Below are positions 7,926 to 16,806 of a stretch of 64,000 nt of DNA, in pieces (the first letter of the stretch is position 1; the number at the start of each line of letters is the position of its first letter). Below the pieces are notes generated by a model that did not search any database, was not told where the DNA came from, and saw nothing but the letters and a program-made list of their open reading frames with translations. Position numbers and translations under genes: made by a program. The stretch lies in contig UQHV01000015.1 in the NCBI GenBank assembly GCA_900540895.1, positions 1 through 64,000 of the forward strand, given 5' to 3'. Source of the stretch: an uncultured Collinsella sp. (GTDB lineage: Bacteria > Actinomycetota > Coriobacteriia > Coriobacteriales > Coriobacteriaceae).

Positions 7926-9551
7926 CTACTCCTTATCAAACGAAACGTCGGCGACGGGAAGCTCAATCGTAAAGACCGAGCCGTGCGGGTCCGCCGCGGC
8001 AACCTCTATGCTACCGCCATGCGCCAACGCAATGGAGCGGCAGAGCGAAAGACCTAGGCCCACGCTGCGGTGGCTATCGGCAAGACCATGGTTGGCGGTG
8101 TAGAACGACTCAAAGATCCGCTCGCGGTCCTCGGGCGCAATGCCCGGGCCGTCATCGGCCACCGAGCACGCCACGCGTCCATCGTCGACGCCAATCGAAA
8201 TCACGATATGCGAGCCTGCGGGCGTATAGGTGATGGCGTTGTTCACCAGATTGACCACCAGCTGCACCATCAGACGCGCATCGACGTTGACGAGCGCCGG
8301 CTCGTCGCACGGCACCACCTTAAGGTCGTGCTCGCGCACGGCAGGGTTCACGTGGCGCAGTGCCTCCTCGACGATATCGTCCATGAGCTCGAGCGTGGTC
8401 GACAGATGCATGCCGCCACCCTCGAGCTTGGTGATAGCGAGCAGATTCTCGACAGTGGCGTTGAGCCATTGCGCATCCGAGCGAATGGACAGGAGCAGGC
8501 CGCGGCGCGTCTGGGCGTCGAGCACGGCGGTGCCGGTCGAGCCCTGGTCGAGCAGCACGTCGGCATTACCCGAAATACTGGTGAGCGGCGTGCGCAGGTC
8601 GTGCGAGATGGAGCGCAGCAGGTTGGCGCGCAGCTGCTCGTTTTTGGCGAGCACCGCCGCCTCCTCACGGGCCTCCATGGCACGAGCGCGATCGAGTGCC
8701 AGCTCGCCTTCGCTCACGATGGCATCGGCAAGTGTCCGTTCCTCGTGTGTTAGCACATCGGGCTCGGCAACGATAGCCAGCACGCCCACCACCGAGGCGG
8801 GGTCGCCCGAGCGCACGAAGCCGTCGCCCGTGCGAACCGTCAGGTAGATGCCATAAAACGCCGAACCGCCAAACGTGGCGTCGAGCGGCGTTCCCACGTA
8901 GGCGGACGCCGAGAGCCTCGGCGGCATCTGCGGCGCCAGCTCGTGCACCGGGGCGGCATCGCCCACGGCCGTGTACGTCGCACGCGGCAGCAGGTCATCG
9001 CCCTCGGCGTCGGCGCTGTACCACACAACCGGACAGCCCGAAAGACGCGCCAGCTGCGTGGCCATGGCGTGAACGATCTGATGCTGATCGGCGCACCGCT
9101 GCAGCATGCGGTTGGTCTCGAGCACCATATGCGTGCGGCGGTCGCTGGCGGCAGCCTGTGCCAAAGCGCGGCGCAGGGCCAACGCAATCGAGCTCGACAC
9201 AAGCGAAACCACGAACATGATGAAGAACATGCCGGGATAGCCGCGGTCGATAAGCGACAGCGAGTAGCGCGGGTCGACAAACAAAAAGTTGTAGAGCGCC
9301 ACGGCGGCAGCCGAGCTCAGCAAGCAATACAGGCGACTCCAGGTAAAGAATGCGCACAGCTGAACGGCGAACACATAGACGATCATGATGCTCGGCGCGA
9401 GACCCGGATGGTCGAGCAGCGCGCCCACAATCGTCGCCGCGACCAGCAGCCCCACCGATACGCAGGCGTCATACAGAGGAGTGCGGCGCGTCAGCGTTGT
9501 GCGCCGCCACCAAAAGCTATCGGCAATATCGCCGTCCGTACGGACGTCCAT
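7926..9551 (-). CDS. kdpD: KdpD-like sensor histidine kinase lacking the KdpD N-terminal domain
   Basis: This 541-residue membrane kinase has a four-helix DUF4118 segment (about 25-125), a GAF-like region (about 145-285), a HisKA domain with the phosphorylated H317 in SISHDLRTPLTS, and an HATPase domain (NLVNNAITYTP, DDGPGIAPEDRERIFESF, GLGLSLCRSIALAHGG). Full KdpD is about 900 residues; the N-terminal KdpD/USP ATP-binding part is absent. It overlaps no neighbour and is followed 4 bases later by kdpE, so the two form an operon. The signal is probably potassium or envelope stress, inferred from the family and from the neighbouring kup. Confidence 0.88.
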   Translation of the reverse strand: MDVRTDGDIADSFWWRRTTLTRRTPLYDACVSVGLLVAATIVGALLDHPGLAPSIMIVYVFAVQLCAFFTWSRLYCLLSSAAAVALYNFLFVDPRYSLSLIDRGYPGMFFIMFVVSLVSSSIALALRRALAQAAASDRRTHMVLETNRMLQRCADQHQIVHAMATQLARLSGCPVVWYSADAEGDDLLPRATYTAVGDAAPVHELAPQMPPRLSASAYVGTPLDATFGGSAFYGIYLTVRTGDGFVRSGDPASVVGVLAIVAEPDVLTHEERTLADAIVSEGELALDRARAMEAREEAAVLAKNEQLRANLLRSISHDLRTPLTSISGNADVLLDQGSTGTAVLDAQTRRGLLLSIRSDAQWLNATVENLLAITKLEGGGMHLSTTLELMDDIVEEALRHVNPAVREHDLKVVPCDEPALVNVDARLMVQLVVNLVNNAITYTPAGSHIVISIGVDDGRVACSVADDGPGIAPEDRERIFESFYTANHGLADSHRSVGLGLSLCRSIALAHGGSIEVAAADPHGSVFTIELPVADVSFDKE

Positions 9552-9580
9552 CAGCGTCCCGCCCCTCTCTCAAAAACAAA

Positions 9581-9634
9581 AACCACCACAAAGGGGACAG
9601 GCACCCTTGTGGTGGTTTCCCCTTGTGGTGGTTC
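9581..9634. repeat. GGGGACAGG-type hairpin with three CCACCACA arms
   Basis: AACCACCACAAAGGGGACAG is followed by two complementary arms, CCCTTGTGGTGGTT and then CCCCTTGTGGTGGTT, so the left arm can pair with either. Alternative pairing of this kind is unusual. The same arm and core recur at 40060-40095. It lies between kdpD and the small membrane protein gene. Confidence 0.75.
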
Positions 9635-9664
9635 CAAGTGTAAAGCCTTTGCAACCTGCGGTCG

Positions 9665-9859
9665 TTAGACAAACAGCACGTGCGCGAGCAGTGCGCACAC
9701 GCACGCCGCGACAAGCACCGTCACCACGATCGAAATCACGCGGTCGGCCATATCCATGTTGGCCCGATTCGTAAAGAACCGATCTTCAGCAGCATCGGCG
9801 CGTACCTCACGCACCAGCTCGGTCGCAAGATCGCAACCGTCAAGCACCTTTGCATCCAT
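9665..9859 (-). CDS. Small single-pass membrane protein in the potassium block
   Basis: A 64-residue product with a soluble acidic N-terminal part and one hydrophobic helix at about 41-63 (RVISIVVTVLVAACVCALL). ATG 9857-9859 has GGAGGAAACC just upstream. It lies between kup and kdpD on the same strand. I do not recognise the family. Position suggests a link to potassium transport or sensing, but that is inference only. Confidence 0.65.
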   Translation of the reverse strand: MDAKVLDGCDLATELVREVRADAAEDRFFTNRANMDMADRVISIVVTVLVAACVCALLAHVLFV

Positions 9860-9928
9860 GGTTTCCTCCCAGGACTCAATCCCCGTCAATACAAACCCAC
9901 CCGTTCGCAGACAAACCTCGAGCGTCGA

Positions 9929-11956
9929 CTACGGCCGCTCATTGGGGGCCAGGCGCTGCATCTTGTTCACGGCCTTGAACTTGGTGAACAGCGGCACGTA
10001 CTCAAAGCTCACGTTGGAGTTCTCCAGGCCGTACCAGCGTGCGGGCGTGCCGGCGGCGCGGCGGATGATGTACTTGAGCGTGATGGCCGTACGCTCGCTG
10101 GGCTCCACATCGCTTTCGGGCGCCAGAAGCTTACGGATCAGGACGAACTTGAACGTACCGATGTTACCCGGATCCTTGTAGACCGAGTAGTCATGCGTCT
10201 GCGGCGGCAGCTCGCCGGTGGCAGCCAGGTCCTGAACAACCTGACGCAGGTAGGCATTGACGCGTTGGTTGATCTTGTAGCCCAGGTACAGATGCACGCG
10301 GAACACGTAGTCGGTGCCGAACGTCTCGACCGAATAGGCAAAGGTATGCGGCTCGTCCATGGTCTCGACATTCACGAACCACCAGGCGCGGGCGCGCTTG
10401 GGATGCTTGTCCAAGATCGAGTAGACGATATCGCGGTCGATGTAGTCGGTATGGGTGTCCTTGGTCAGGTACACGACGTTGTCGCTCATGCGCTCGTAAC
10501 GGTCGTCGTCGCGCAGGCGCTTGAGCTGCGGCAGGTAGCTGCGCAGCGGCAGCAGCGTAAACTGGCGCTGCTCGACCGCCGTGCCGTTGTACCAGCACAC
10601 CATAATGCCCATAATGAGCGCGGCCATGAGGATGGTGAAGTAGCCGCCGTGGAAGAACTTGGTGAGCGAGCTCACGAAGAAGAAGCCTTCGAGCAAAAGG
10701 AAGAAGGCCGCGAAGATCCACGGAGCAACCTTGAGCTTGCGCTCCTCATGCAGGTAGAAGAAGAGCAGCAGCGTGGTGCACATCATAGTCAGCGTAATGG
10801 CAAGGCCGTAGGCGGCTTCCATATGCGCCGAGTTCTGGAACAGCAGCACCACGATGACGCAGCCGACAAGCATGACGTTGTTGACCATGGGGATGTAGAG
10901 CTGGCCCTTGGTCTCGGCAGGGTAGAAGACCTGCATGTGCGGCATGAGGTCCAGACGGCTGGCCTCGGACACCAGCGAGAATGCGCCGGTGATGAGCGCC
11001 TGCGAGGCAATGATGGCCGCGACGGTGGAAAGGCCGACGGCAAAGGGACGCAGGCCCGGGGTGAGCATCTGGTAGAAGGGGTTGAGGTCGGCGATACCCA
11101 TGAGCTCGGGGTTGGCGGCGTTGTTGATAAGCCAAGCGCCCTGGCCCATATAGGAAAGCAGCAGGCAGCACTTAACGAACGGCCAGGTAGCGTAGATGTT
11201 GCCGCGGCCCACGTGGCCCATGTCGGAATAGAGCGCCTCGGCACCGGTGGTGGCAAGGAAGCAGCTGCCCAGAATCATGATGCCCGCGTGGTTGTTGGGG
11301 CTCAACAAAAAGCCGATGCCACGCAGCGGGTTGAGGCACAGCAGCACCGCGGGGTACTGGAAGACAAAGAACAGACCCGTGCCGCCCAAGAACAGGAACC
11401 ACAGCGTCATGATGGGGCCAAAAGCGTGACCGATCTTGGCCGTACCGATACGTTGTACCAAGAAGAGCGCGATGATGATGGCAAGCGTGATGGCCACGAC
11501 GCGGCCCTGATCGTCACCCAACACGGCATGGACCGCCGGGATGGTGCGCAGGCCCTCGATGGCCGTGGTAACGGTAACGGCGGGCGTCAGGATGCCGTCA
11601 GCGAGCAATGCGGCGCCGCCCAGCATGGCGGGGATGATAAGCCACTTGCCGCAGCGCTTGACCAGGCTGTACAGGGCAAAGATGCCACCCTCACCATGGT
11701 TATCGGCGCGCAGCGAGATGAGCACATACTTGATGGTGGTCAGCAGCGTGACCGTCCACACGACAAGGGAGAGCGCGCCAAGCACGAACTCCTCCGTCAC
11801 GCTTCCGATGCCGCCGTTGCCGGCAACGAGCGCCTTGGTTACATACATAGGGCTGGTGCCGATATCGCCGTACACCACGCCCAGCGTGACGAGCATCGCC
11901 GAGATGCTCACAGGAATCGCAGCGTGCGAGGCTGCCTCCTTGGCCTTTTGTTCCAT
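9929..11956 (-). CDS. kup: Kup-family potassium transporter
   Basis: The 675-residue product is a low-affinity potassium uptake protein, a proton-coupled importer of the inner membrane. TLGVVYGDIGTSPMYV in the first helix is the family signature, followed by about a dozen membrane segments and a soluble C-terminal domain from about residue 460. Length fits KUP proteins. ATG 11956 follows GGAGGAAACCGGCTT; a TTG 18 bases upstream is less likely. TATAAT at 11992-11997 is the probable -10. It heads a same-strand cluster with the small membrane protein, kdpD and kdpE. Confidence 0.95.
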   Translation of the reverse strand: MEQKAKEAASHAAIPVSISAMLVTLGVVYGDIGTSPMYVTKALVAGNGGIGSVTEEFVLGALSLVVWTVTLLTTIKYVLISLRADNHGEGGIFALYSLVKRCGKWLIIPAMLGGAALLADGILTPAVTVTTAIEGLRTIPAVHAVLGDDQGRVVAITLAIIIALFLVQRIGTAKIGHAFGPIMTLWFLFLGGTGLFFVFQYPAVLLCLNPLRGIGFLLSPNNHAGIMILGSCFLATTGAEALYSDMGHVGRGNIYATWPFVKCCLLLSYMGQGAWLINNAANPELMGIADLNPFYQMLTPGLRPFAVGLSTVAAIIASQALITGAFSLVSEASRLDLMPHMQVFYPAETKGQLYIPMVNNVMLVGCVIVVLLFQNSAHMEAAYGLAITLTMMCTTLLLFFYLHEERKLKVAPWIFAAFFLLLEGFFFVSSLTKFFHGGYFTILMAALIMGIMVCWYNGTAVEQRQFTLLPLRSYLPQLKRLRDDDRYERMSDNVVYLTKDTHTDYIDRDIVYSILDKHPKRARAWWFVNVETMDEPHTFAYSVETFGTDYVFRVHLYLGYKINQRVNAYLRQVVQDLAATGELPPQTHDYSVYKDPGNIGTFKFVLIRKLLAPESDVEPSERTAITLKYIIRRAAGTPARWYGLENSNVSFEYVPLFTKFKAVNKMQRLAPNERP

Positions 11957-11991
11957 AAGCCGGTTTCCTCCCAACTTTAATGTTCGAAGGG

Positions 11992-11997
11992 ATTATA
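11992..11997 (-). promoter_or_regulatory. Probable -10 element of kup
   Basis: TATAAT reads on the minus strand 36 bases before the kup start. The -35 region is weak (ATTCAA with a 16-base spacer). Confidence 0.5.
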
Positions 11998-12082
11998 GGT
12001 AATCGGCCCATGTTTGAATGGCACTGTTTTCCCAGCTAGATAAACATTTATACGGCCTTTAGGCCACCGTGGCGATATGGAA

Positions 12083-12111
12083 TGTGACAAAGGGACGGTC
12101 CCTTTGTCACA
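12083..12111. repeat. Perfect palindrome, GTGACAAAGGGAC type
   Basis: Arms TGTGACAAAGGGAC and GTCCCTTTGTCACA are exact complements around one G. It starts 5 bases after the 3' end of the nitroreductase gene and may form its transcript end. A diverged relative lies at 28254-28284. Confidence 0.8.
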
Positions 12112-12115
12112 TCCG

Positions 12116-12991
12116 TCATTTTCCGAGCCAATTTTTGAACCACCACTCCATGGAGCGGCTCATCTCGGCCATAAAGGGACTGGTGTGCTTGCGGGTATAG
12201 ATATCCGCGACGCGCTCCCCCACCTCGCGGGCGTGTGGACGGAACATCGCGTCCATCTCGGCCACCTGCGCGTCCATGGTCGCGGCATCCGCACGGCAGT
12301 AGCGCTCCTCGTGCACCAGGTTCACCACGGGATGCGCAATGGCCGGACGCTCCTTACGGGGCGTGCCGATGATGAGCATCGATAGCGGCATGGTATAGGG
12401 CGGCAGATCGAGCAGCTCGGCGACTTCCTCGGCATTCTCGACGATATCACCGATGTAGCAGCTCCCCAGCCCCAGGGCCTCGGCGGCAACCACGGCGTTT
12501 TGAGCAGCGATCACGGTGTCCTGGGCCGCGATGGCAAAGTCGCCCAAACCCGGCGCGCGGCGGGGCGCCTTGCCCGTGCGCTCGACAAACTCGGGCTCAA
12601 AGCAGCCCACGTGCTCAAACAGATCGATCCACTTGGCATAATCGACCACAAATATAAGTGCCCAGGGCGCCTTGGCGATCATGGGCTGGTGGTCGCACAG
12701 GTCGGCCAGACGGTCCAGCGTAGCCTGCTCGCGAATACTTACGATGGAATACATCATCATGGCGCCCGCCGACGGCGCGCGACTCGCCGCATGCAAAATC
12801 GCCGCACGCTGCTCGTCGGCCACCGCCACGGGACGGTCGTTGTCATCACGCGCGAAGGCGCGCGTGGACGAGCGATGCTCCAACGTGTCCAGCACCGCGT
12901 TGCCCGTAGTCTCGACCGGATAACCGTTCGCATCCACGCCCTTAGCTCCGCCGCAGTACTCGGCACCCGTCATACAAACCTGCTCGCCCAT
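12116..12991 (-). CDS. Nitroreductase-family flavoprotein
   Basis: The 291-residue protein has the FMN-dependent nitroreductase fold: HRSSTRAFARDD near residue 40 contacts FMN phosphate, AASRAPSAGAMMMYS follows, and ALGLGSCYIGDI near 190 is the second family signature. Such enzymes reduce nitro, quinone or flavin substrates with NAD(P)H. It carries about 35 extra N-terminal residues and a long C-terminal part ending in EWWFKNWL. ATG 12991 has GAGGATAGAGCT upstream. It appears monocistronic. The substrate is unknown. Confidence 0.88.
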   Translation of the reverse strand: MGEQVCMTGAEYCGGAKGVDANGYPVETTGNAVLDTLEHRSSTRAFARDDNDRPVAVADEQRAAILHAASRAPSAGAMMMYSIVSIREQATLDRLADLCDHQPMIAKAPWALIFVVDYAKWIDLFEHVGCFEPEFVERTGKAPRRAPGLGDFAIAAQDTVIAAQNAVVAAEALGLGSCYIGDIVENAEEVAELLDLPPYTMPLSMLIIGTPRKERPAIAHPVVNLVHEERYCRADAATMDAQVAEMDAMFRPHAREVGERVADIYTRKHTSPFMAEMSRSMEWWFKNWLGK

Positions 12992-13205
12992 AGCTCTATC
13001 CTCGCCAATTCTTTAAGAAGCCTTTACGTTTCCGTGTAATTCCCGTCCATTATCGCGCAGGTCGCCACTACATTGCGCCACACCGCCGCACATGCGCGTT
13101 AATATGGCTGGTTGTTGTGCGCAGCCCGCAAATGCAGCGCATATTTAGGTAACAATCGGGTAAACCCCCGCTTTCGTAGGTTTTAAGTTTGTGAGGAGTC
13201 TCAGC

Positions 13206-15506
13206 ATGTTCGCTGCCGCCATCTCGCTCGTCGGTCTTGCGGCGACCGTCTACCTTGTTTTGCGCGAGGCCAAGGCCATTCGCGCTCAGTCGGGCACCGT
13301 TGCCAAAAGCGCTCTTGGGTGGAGCGTCGCCTTCGGCCTGTTCCAGCTCTTTTTGACCATTTGGGGCGCTATTGGCCTCGTCGCGCAAAACGAGCCGCTC
13401 GCCTTCGTGATGCTCATCCTGGCCAACGCCATCCTCACCGGCTGCGCTTGGGCCAGCATCGCCCGCGACCGCATCGCCCCGCGTGTCTTTGCGTTCGCCG
13501 GGCCCGACGCCCCCGCCCCCACCGGCAAGCTCGCCCGCCTGCGCGGCGCCTTTGTGGGCAAACCGCTCGTCGCCGCCGTCTTGTGCCTGTTGCTCGCCGG
13601 CGTCTTTGCGCTGCTGGGCATGGAGGTCTCGTCCAACCACGACTTTACCTGGGTCTACCCTCTGTGCATCCTGCTCGAATGGACCATCATCACCACGCTC
13701 ATGGTCGGCCTGTTCTTCCTGTTCCAGCGCCACGGCGCAGCCCCCGCGGTCTTGGCCTTTGCCCTCTTTGTCCTGGGCATTGCCGAGTTCTTCGTCATCA
13801 CGTTTAAATCCATGCCCATCCAGCCGGGCGACCTTTCGGCCATCTCCACCGCCGCCGCGGTCGCCGGCACCGGCTACACCTTCTCGATCTCACTGTTCTG
13901 CGTGCTGTCCATGGGCTTTACCGCCATCGCCATGCTGCTATGCGAGTACGCCGGCCTGGTGGCACCGCACCGTCAGAAGGGCGCCGCCAACGCCAAGCGC
14001 ATGCTGCTCACCAACCTGCTCGTCGCCGTGCTGTGCCTGGGCGGCGTGACCGCGCACGTCACGCTCATCGACTACTACAACACCCTCGGCATCACCGTCT
14101 ACACCTGGCGCCCGCTCGAGAGCTACTGGCGCGAGGGCTACCTGCCCGCCTTTATTAGTGCGGCGCAGTCCATCAAGCCGCCCAAACCCGCCGACTACTC
14201 CGTCGACGATGCCAAGGCCACGCTCAAAAAGTACGCCAAGGCCTACGACAAGTCCGACGCTGCCAAGAGTGACGAGCGCACCGCCGCAAAGGAGCAGTTC
14301 GACAGCGAGAAGCCCACGGTCATCGCCATCATGAACGAGACCTTCTCGGATCTTTCGATCTACCAGAACATGCGCGCCGGCTACGAAGGCCCGCAGTACT
14401 TTAAGAACCTGTCCAACTGCCTCAGCCGCGGCAAGCTCTACGTGAGCGCCTACGGCGGCGGCACCGCCAATACCGAGTTTGAGTTTATGACCGGCAACTC
14501 CATGGCCAACCTGGGCTCGGGCGTGTATCCGTACACCATTTACAACATGGAGACGACCGGGAATCTGGCAGAGCAGTTCAAGTCGCTCGGATATTCCACC
14601 ACGGCCATGCACCCCAACCACGCCACCAACTGGAACCGCGAGAACGTGTACAAGGACTTTGGCTTTGACCGGTTCCTGTCCATCAACGACTTCCAGGGAG
14701 CCGACACCCTGCGCGGTATGGTGACCGACCAGGCGACCTACGACAAGATTCTTGAGCTGCTCGACCAGAACGCCGATCCGCAGTTTATCTTCGACGTGAC
14801 CATGCAGAACCACTCGGGTTACGATACGGGTCTGCTGCCGGTCGACAAGCAGATGCATCTCAACATCGACACGACCGACCTGGACACCAAGACCGTCGAG
14901 GACGGCACGCTGTCCGATGTCGACGAGTATGTCTCGTGCATCGAGCAGTCCGACCAGGCGCTGCGCTACTTCCTCAACGCCTTGAGCAAGCTCGACCGCA
15001 AGGTGGTCGTGGTGTTCTGGGGCGACCACCAGCCGTTCTTCCCGTCCAAGTTCAATGACAAGTGGTTTACCGGCGAGGACGACGCTACGCATCAGGAGCG
15101 TCTGTGGCAGACCGACTACATCATCTGGGCCAACTACGACGTTGCCGGCTGCGACCAGACGAGCGAGGTCGACGACCTGTCCACCAACTACCTGTCCACG
15201 CAGCTTATGCAGCTGATCGGCGCACCGCTGACCGACTACCAGAAAGCGCACATGACGCTGCGCGAGTCGCTGCCCGCCATCAACTCGGTCGGCTACGAGG
15301 ACGCCAGCCTGCGCTGGGCGCTCTCCTCCAACGTCACCGGTGACGATGCCGCCGCCGCAGCCGCCACCAAGGCGCGCGAAGATTACGCCAAGATGCAGTA
15401 CTACGAGATGTTCCGCGACGGCAAGAACGTGTACACCGAGCACTTCCAGACCGAGGCTAACGAGACCGACCCCAACCTGGCACCGGGTACGACCAAGATC
15501 AAGTAG
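13206..15506 (+). CDS. LtaS-like phosphoglycerol transferase / sulfatase
   Basis: This 766-residue membrane enzyme has about eight N-terminal hydrophobic segments (to about residue 310) and an extracytoplasmic sulfatase-type domain. T420 in GGGTANTEFEF matches the catalytic threonine of lipoteichoic acid synthases; MNETFSDLS near 378, HPNHATNW and FWGDHQPFF supply the metal ligands. It probably transfers glycerol phosphate, or a related group, to a surface polymer. Typical LtaS is about 650 residues; this resembles the longer clostridial and actinobacterial forms. ATG 13206 has GAGGAG at 13193-13198; a GTG at 13191 overlaps that site. The polymer made is unknown. Confidence 0.85.
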   Translation: MFAAAISLVGLAATVYLVLREAKAIRAQSGTVAKSALGWSVAFGLFQLFLTIWGAIGLVAQNEPLAFVMLILANAILTGCAWASIARDRIAPRVFAFAGPDAPAPTGKLARLRGAFVGKPLVAAVLCLLLAGVFALLGMEVSSNHDFTWVYPLCILLEWTIITTLMVGLFFLFQRHGAAPAVLAFALFVLGIAEFFVITFKSMPIQPGDLSAISTAAAVAGTGYTFSISLFCVLSMGFTAIAMLLCEYAGLVAPHRQKGAANAKRMLLTNLLVAVLCLGGVTAHVTLIDYYNTLGITVYTWRPLESYWREGYLPAFISAAQSIKPPKPADYSVDDAKATLKKYAKAYDKSDAAKSDERTAAKEQFDSEKPTVIAIMNETFSDLSIYQNMRAGYEGPQYFKNLSNCLSRGKLYVSAYGGGTANTEFEFMTGNSMANLGSGVYPYTIYNMETTGNLAEQFKSLGYSTTAMHPNHATNWNRENVYKDFGFDRFLSINDFQGADTLRGMVTDQATYDKILELLDQNADPQFIFDVTMQNHSGYDTGLLPVDKQMHLNIDTTDLDTKTVEDGTLSDVDEYVSCIEQSDQALRYFLNALSKLDRKVVVVFWGDHQPFFPSKFNDKWFTGEDDATHQERLWQTDYIIWANYDVAGCDQTSEVDDLSTNYLSTQLMQLIGAPLTDYQKAHMTLRESLPAINSVGYEDASLRWALSSNVTGDDAAAAAATKAREDYAKMQYYEMFRDGKNVYTEHFQTEANETDPNLAPGTTKIK

Positions 15507-15525
15507 CGAGCCTGTATCCCGGTTC

Positions 15526-15657
15526 GTCTGCCCGGACGGCGCGGAACGTAAGGTTCCCTGCTCGGACAGTCCTGCGCAAGACGAAGGCCACATTAAGTGG
15601 TCTTCTTTGCGTGCGGAACTCGCGATGAACCTTATATGCCTCCGCCTGGACAGACGC
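15526..15657. repeat. Long imperfect inverted repeat with conserved inner hairpin, copy 1
   Basis: Outer arms of about 30 bases (GTCTGCCCGGACGG and TAAGGTTC against their complements) enclose an inner hairpin with CACATTAAGTG at its tip. The inner part, from CAGTCCTGC to GTGCGGAACTCGCGA, recurs at 51499-51560 and in diverged, reversed form at 25141-25211. It lies just after the LtaS-like gene. Confidence 0.65.
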
Positions 15658-15710
15658 CCTGTTGTTGGAGCGCGGCTTGTCATGGGGGTATCCGCAACAT
15701 ATATAAGTTG

Positions 15711-15736
15711 AAGGCCACGTCTTGTGGCCTTTTTTG
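15711..15736 (+). terminator. Terminator after the LtaS-like gene
   Basis: AAGGCCAC / GTGGCCTT stem followed by TTTTTT. Confidence 0.8.
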
Positions 15737-15739
15737 CAT

Positions 15740-15953
15740 CCGGAAACCGTGTCCCAGAATTCACGTCCGGAGTGGGATGCAGTTTCCGCTTACGGCCCCG
15801 TTGGGAAACTGCATCCCACTCCGATTGCAAATTCCGGGTCGCATTTTCCACCAGAGCCCTCAACCGGAAACCGCATCCCATTCCAAAGGCAAATTCCGGG
15901 ACACACTTTCCGAAACCCCATCCATCCGGAAAGCCCGTCCCACTCTGAATACA
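15740..15953. repeat. Cluster of GGAAACTGCATCCCA palindromic units
   Basis: Three full units of about 47 bases and one half unit occur in tandem. Each pairs a GGAAACYGCATCCCA half with a GGGACACACTTTCC-type half, around GCAAATTCCGG in the second and third. The first unit (15740-15787) is inverted relative to the next two (15803-15849 and 15864-15911); the half unit is 15927-15953. The stretch is intergenic, between convergent genes, and holds no gene I can support. Confidence 0.7.
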
Positions 15954-16056
15954 TCCAGCGAACGCATGCGAGTGTGTCGTCCAGGACGGTCTCGTCATCG
16001 GGGTAATGGAAAATGTCACCCCAAACGCCTGCCACGGTTGCGCCTACAAGTGTCAA

Positions 16057-16086
16057 GAAAAAAGCCTCGAGAACTTCGAGGCTTTC
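16057..16086 (-). terminator. Terminator of the flavodoxin-like gene
   Basis: On the minus strand AAAGCCTCGAAG pairs with its complement and is followed by a run of T. It lies 40 bases after the stop codon. Confidence 0.8.
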
Positions 16087-16127
16087 ACATTTGTATTGTT
16101 TTGCACGAAGGATCGCGGACGGCGAAG

Positions 16128-16679
16128 CTACTCGCCCAGCACGGCCTTCTTGGCGGCTGCGGCCATGTTGTCCAGGTCCTCCTTGGTAGGATGGTCCTTT
16201 GCGGCAACCCAGTTGTCGAGCAGCATCTTAAATCGGGCGTTGTCGGGATCTTGCTCGAGCATGGCCTCGTAGCGCTGCTTGACCGCAGGGCCCATCTTGC
16301 CCTGACACATCGCCCAGCCCGCAAGCTCGGCATCTCCAGCCAAATTGGAGGTCACGCGGTCGATAATCTGCTGGTAATAGCTCTGATCGGCCCCAAAGCC
16401 GCAGGTGCCAAACAGGAAGACGCGCTTGCCGTGCAAAGCGGAGAGCAACGCCGCGACCGAAGGCGTGCACGCGCCCTTGTCGCACCAAAAACCGACGAGC
16501 ACCGTGTCGGCCGCGCAGGCGCCCTGCGCCTCGAGCGCAACCTGATCTGCATCCGCATCGTCGCTCAACGCCGCGGCATGGACAAACTCAACACCCGCAG
16601 CCTGCAGAGTGCGCTTGATCGCACCCGAAACCATCCTGGTATTACCGCTCTTGCTGTTAACCACCAAAGAGCACGTCAT
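16128..16679 (-). CDS. Flavodoxin-like protein
   Basis: The 183-residue product has the flavodoxin fold. NSKSGNTRM near the N terminus forms the FMN phosphate loop, VLVGFWCDKG is the next strand with its loop, and FLFGTCGFGAD follows. The C-terminal 50 residues are helical and charged, beyond usual flavodoxins (about 140-150). It may pass electrons to a flavoenzyme, but no partner oxidoreductase is adjacent. The start could be ATG 16679 or the GTG two codons upstream, as GAGGCAAC could serve either. Confidence 0.75.
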   Translation of the reverse strand: MTCSLVVNSKSGNTRMVSGAIKRTLQAAGVEFVHAAALSDDADADQVALEAQGACAADTVLVGFWCDKGACTPSVAALLSALHGKRVFLFGTCGFGADQSYYQQIIDRVTSNLAGDAELAGWAMCQGKMGPAVKQRYEAMLEQDPDNARFKMLLDNWVAAKDHPTKEDLDNMAAAAKKAVLGE

Positions 16680-16806
16680 AGTCACGTTGCCTCGTATCCC
16701 CCAAAACTAAAGCCACTAATGCAATTTATTAGATGACTATCTTAGTACTAACGTGACAGATGTAAACCACCGTCTGTCGATTGATTAATTTGCCCCACGG
16801 GCTTGC

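Noticed and set aside
9680..11980. Long plus-strand frame opposite kup
   Set aside because: It has His/Gln/Arg-rich shadow composition and covers kup, an unmistakable transporter on the other strand.
15740..15953. CRISPR repeats
   Set aside because: Units are palindromic, diverged and alternate in orientation without unique spacers; no cas genes nearby.
13938..16019. Long minus-strand frame of 693 codons
   Set aside because: It is antisense to the LtaS-like gene, whose frame has clear domains and a Shine-Dalgarno. The frame arises from GC-rich codon positions.
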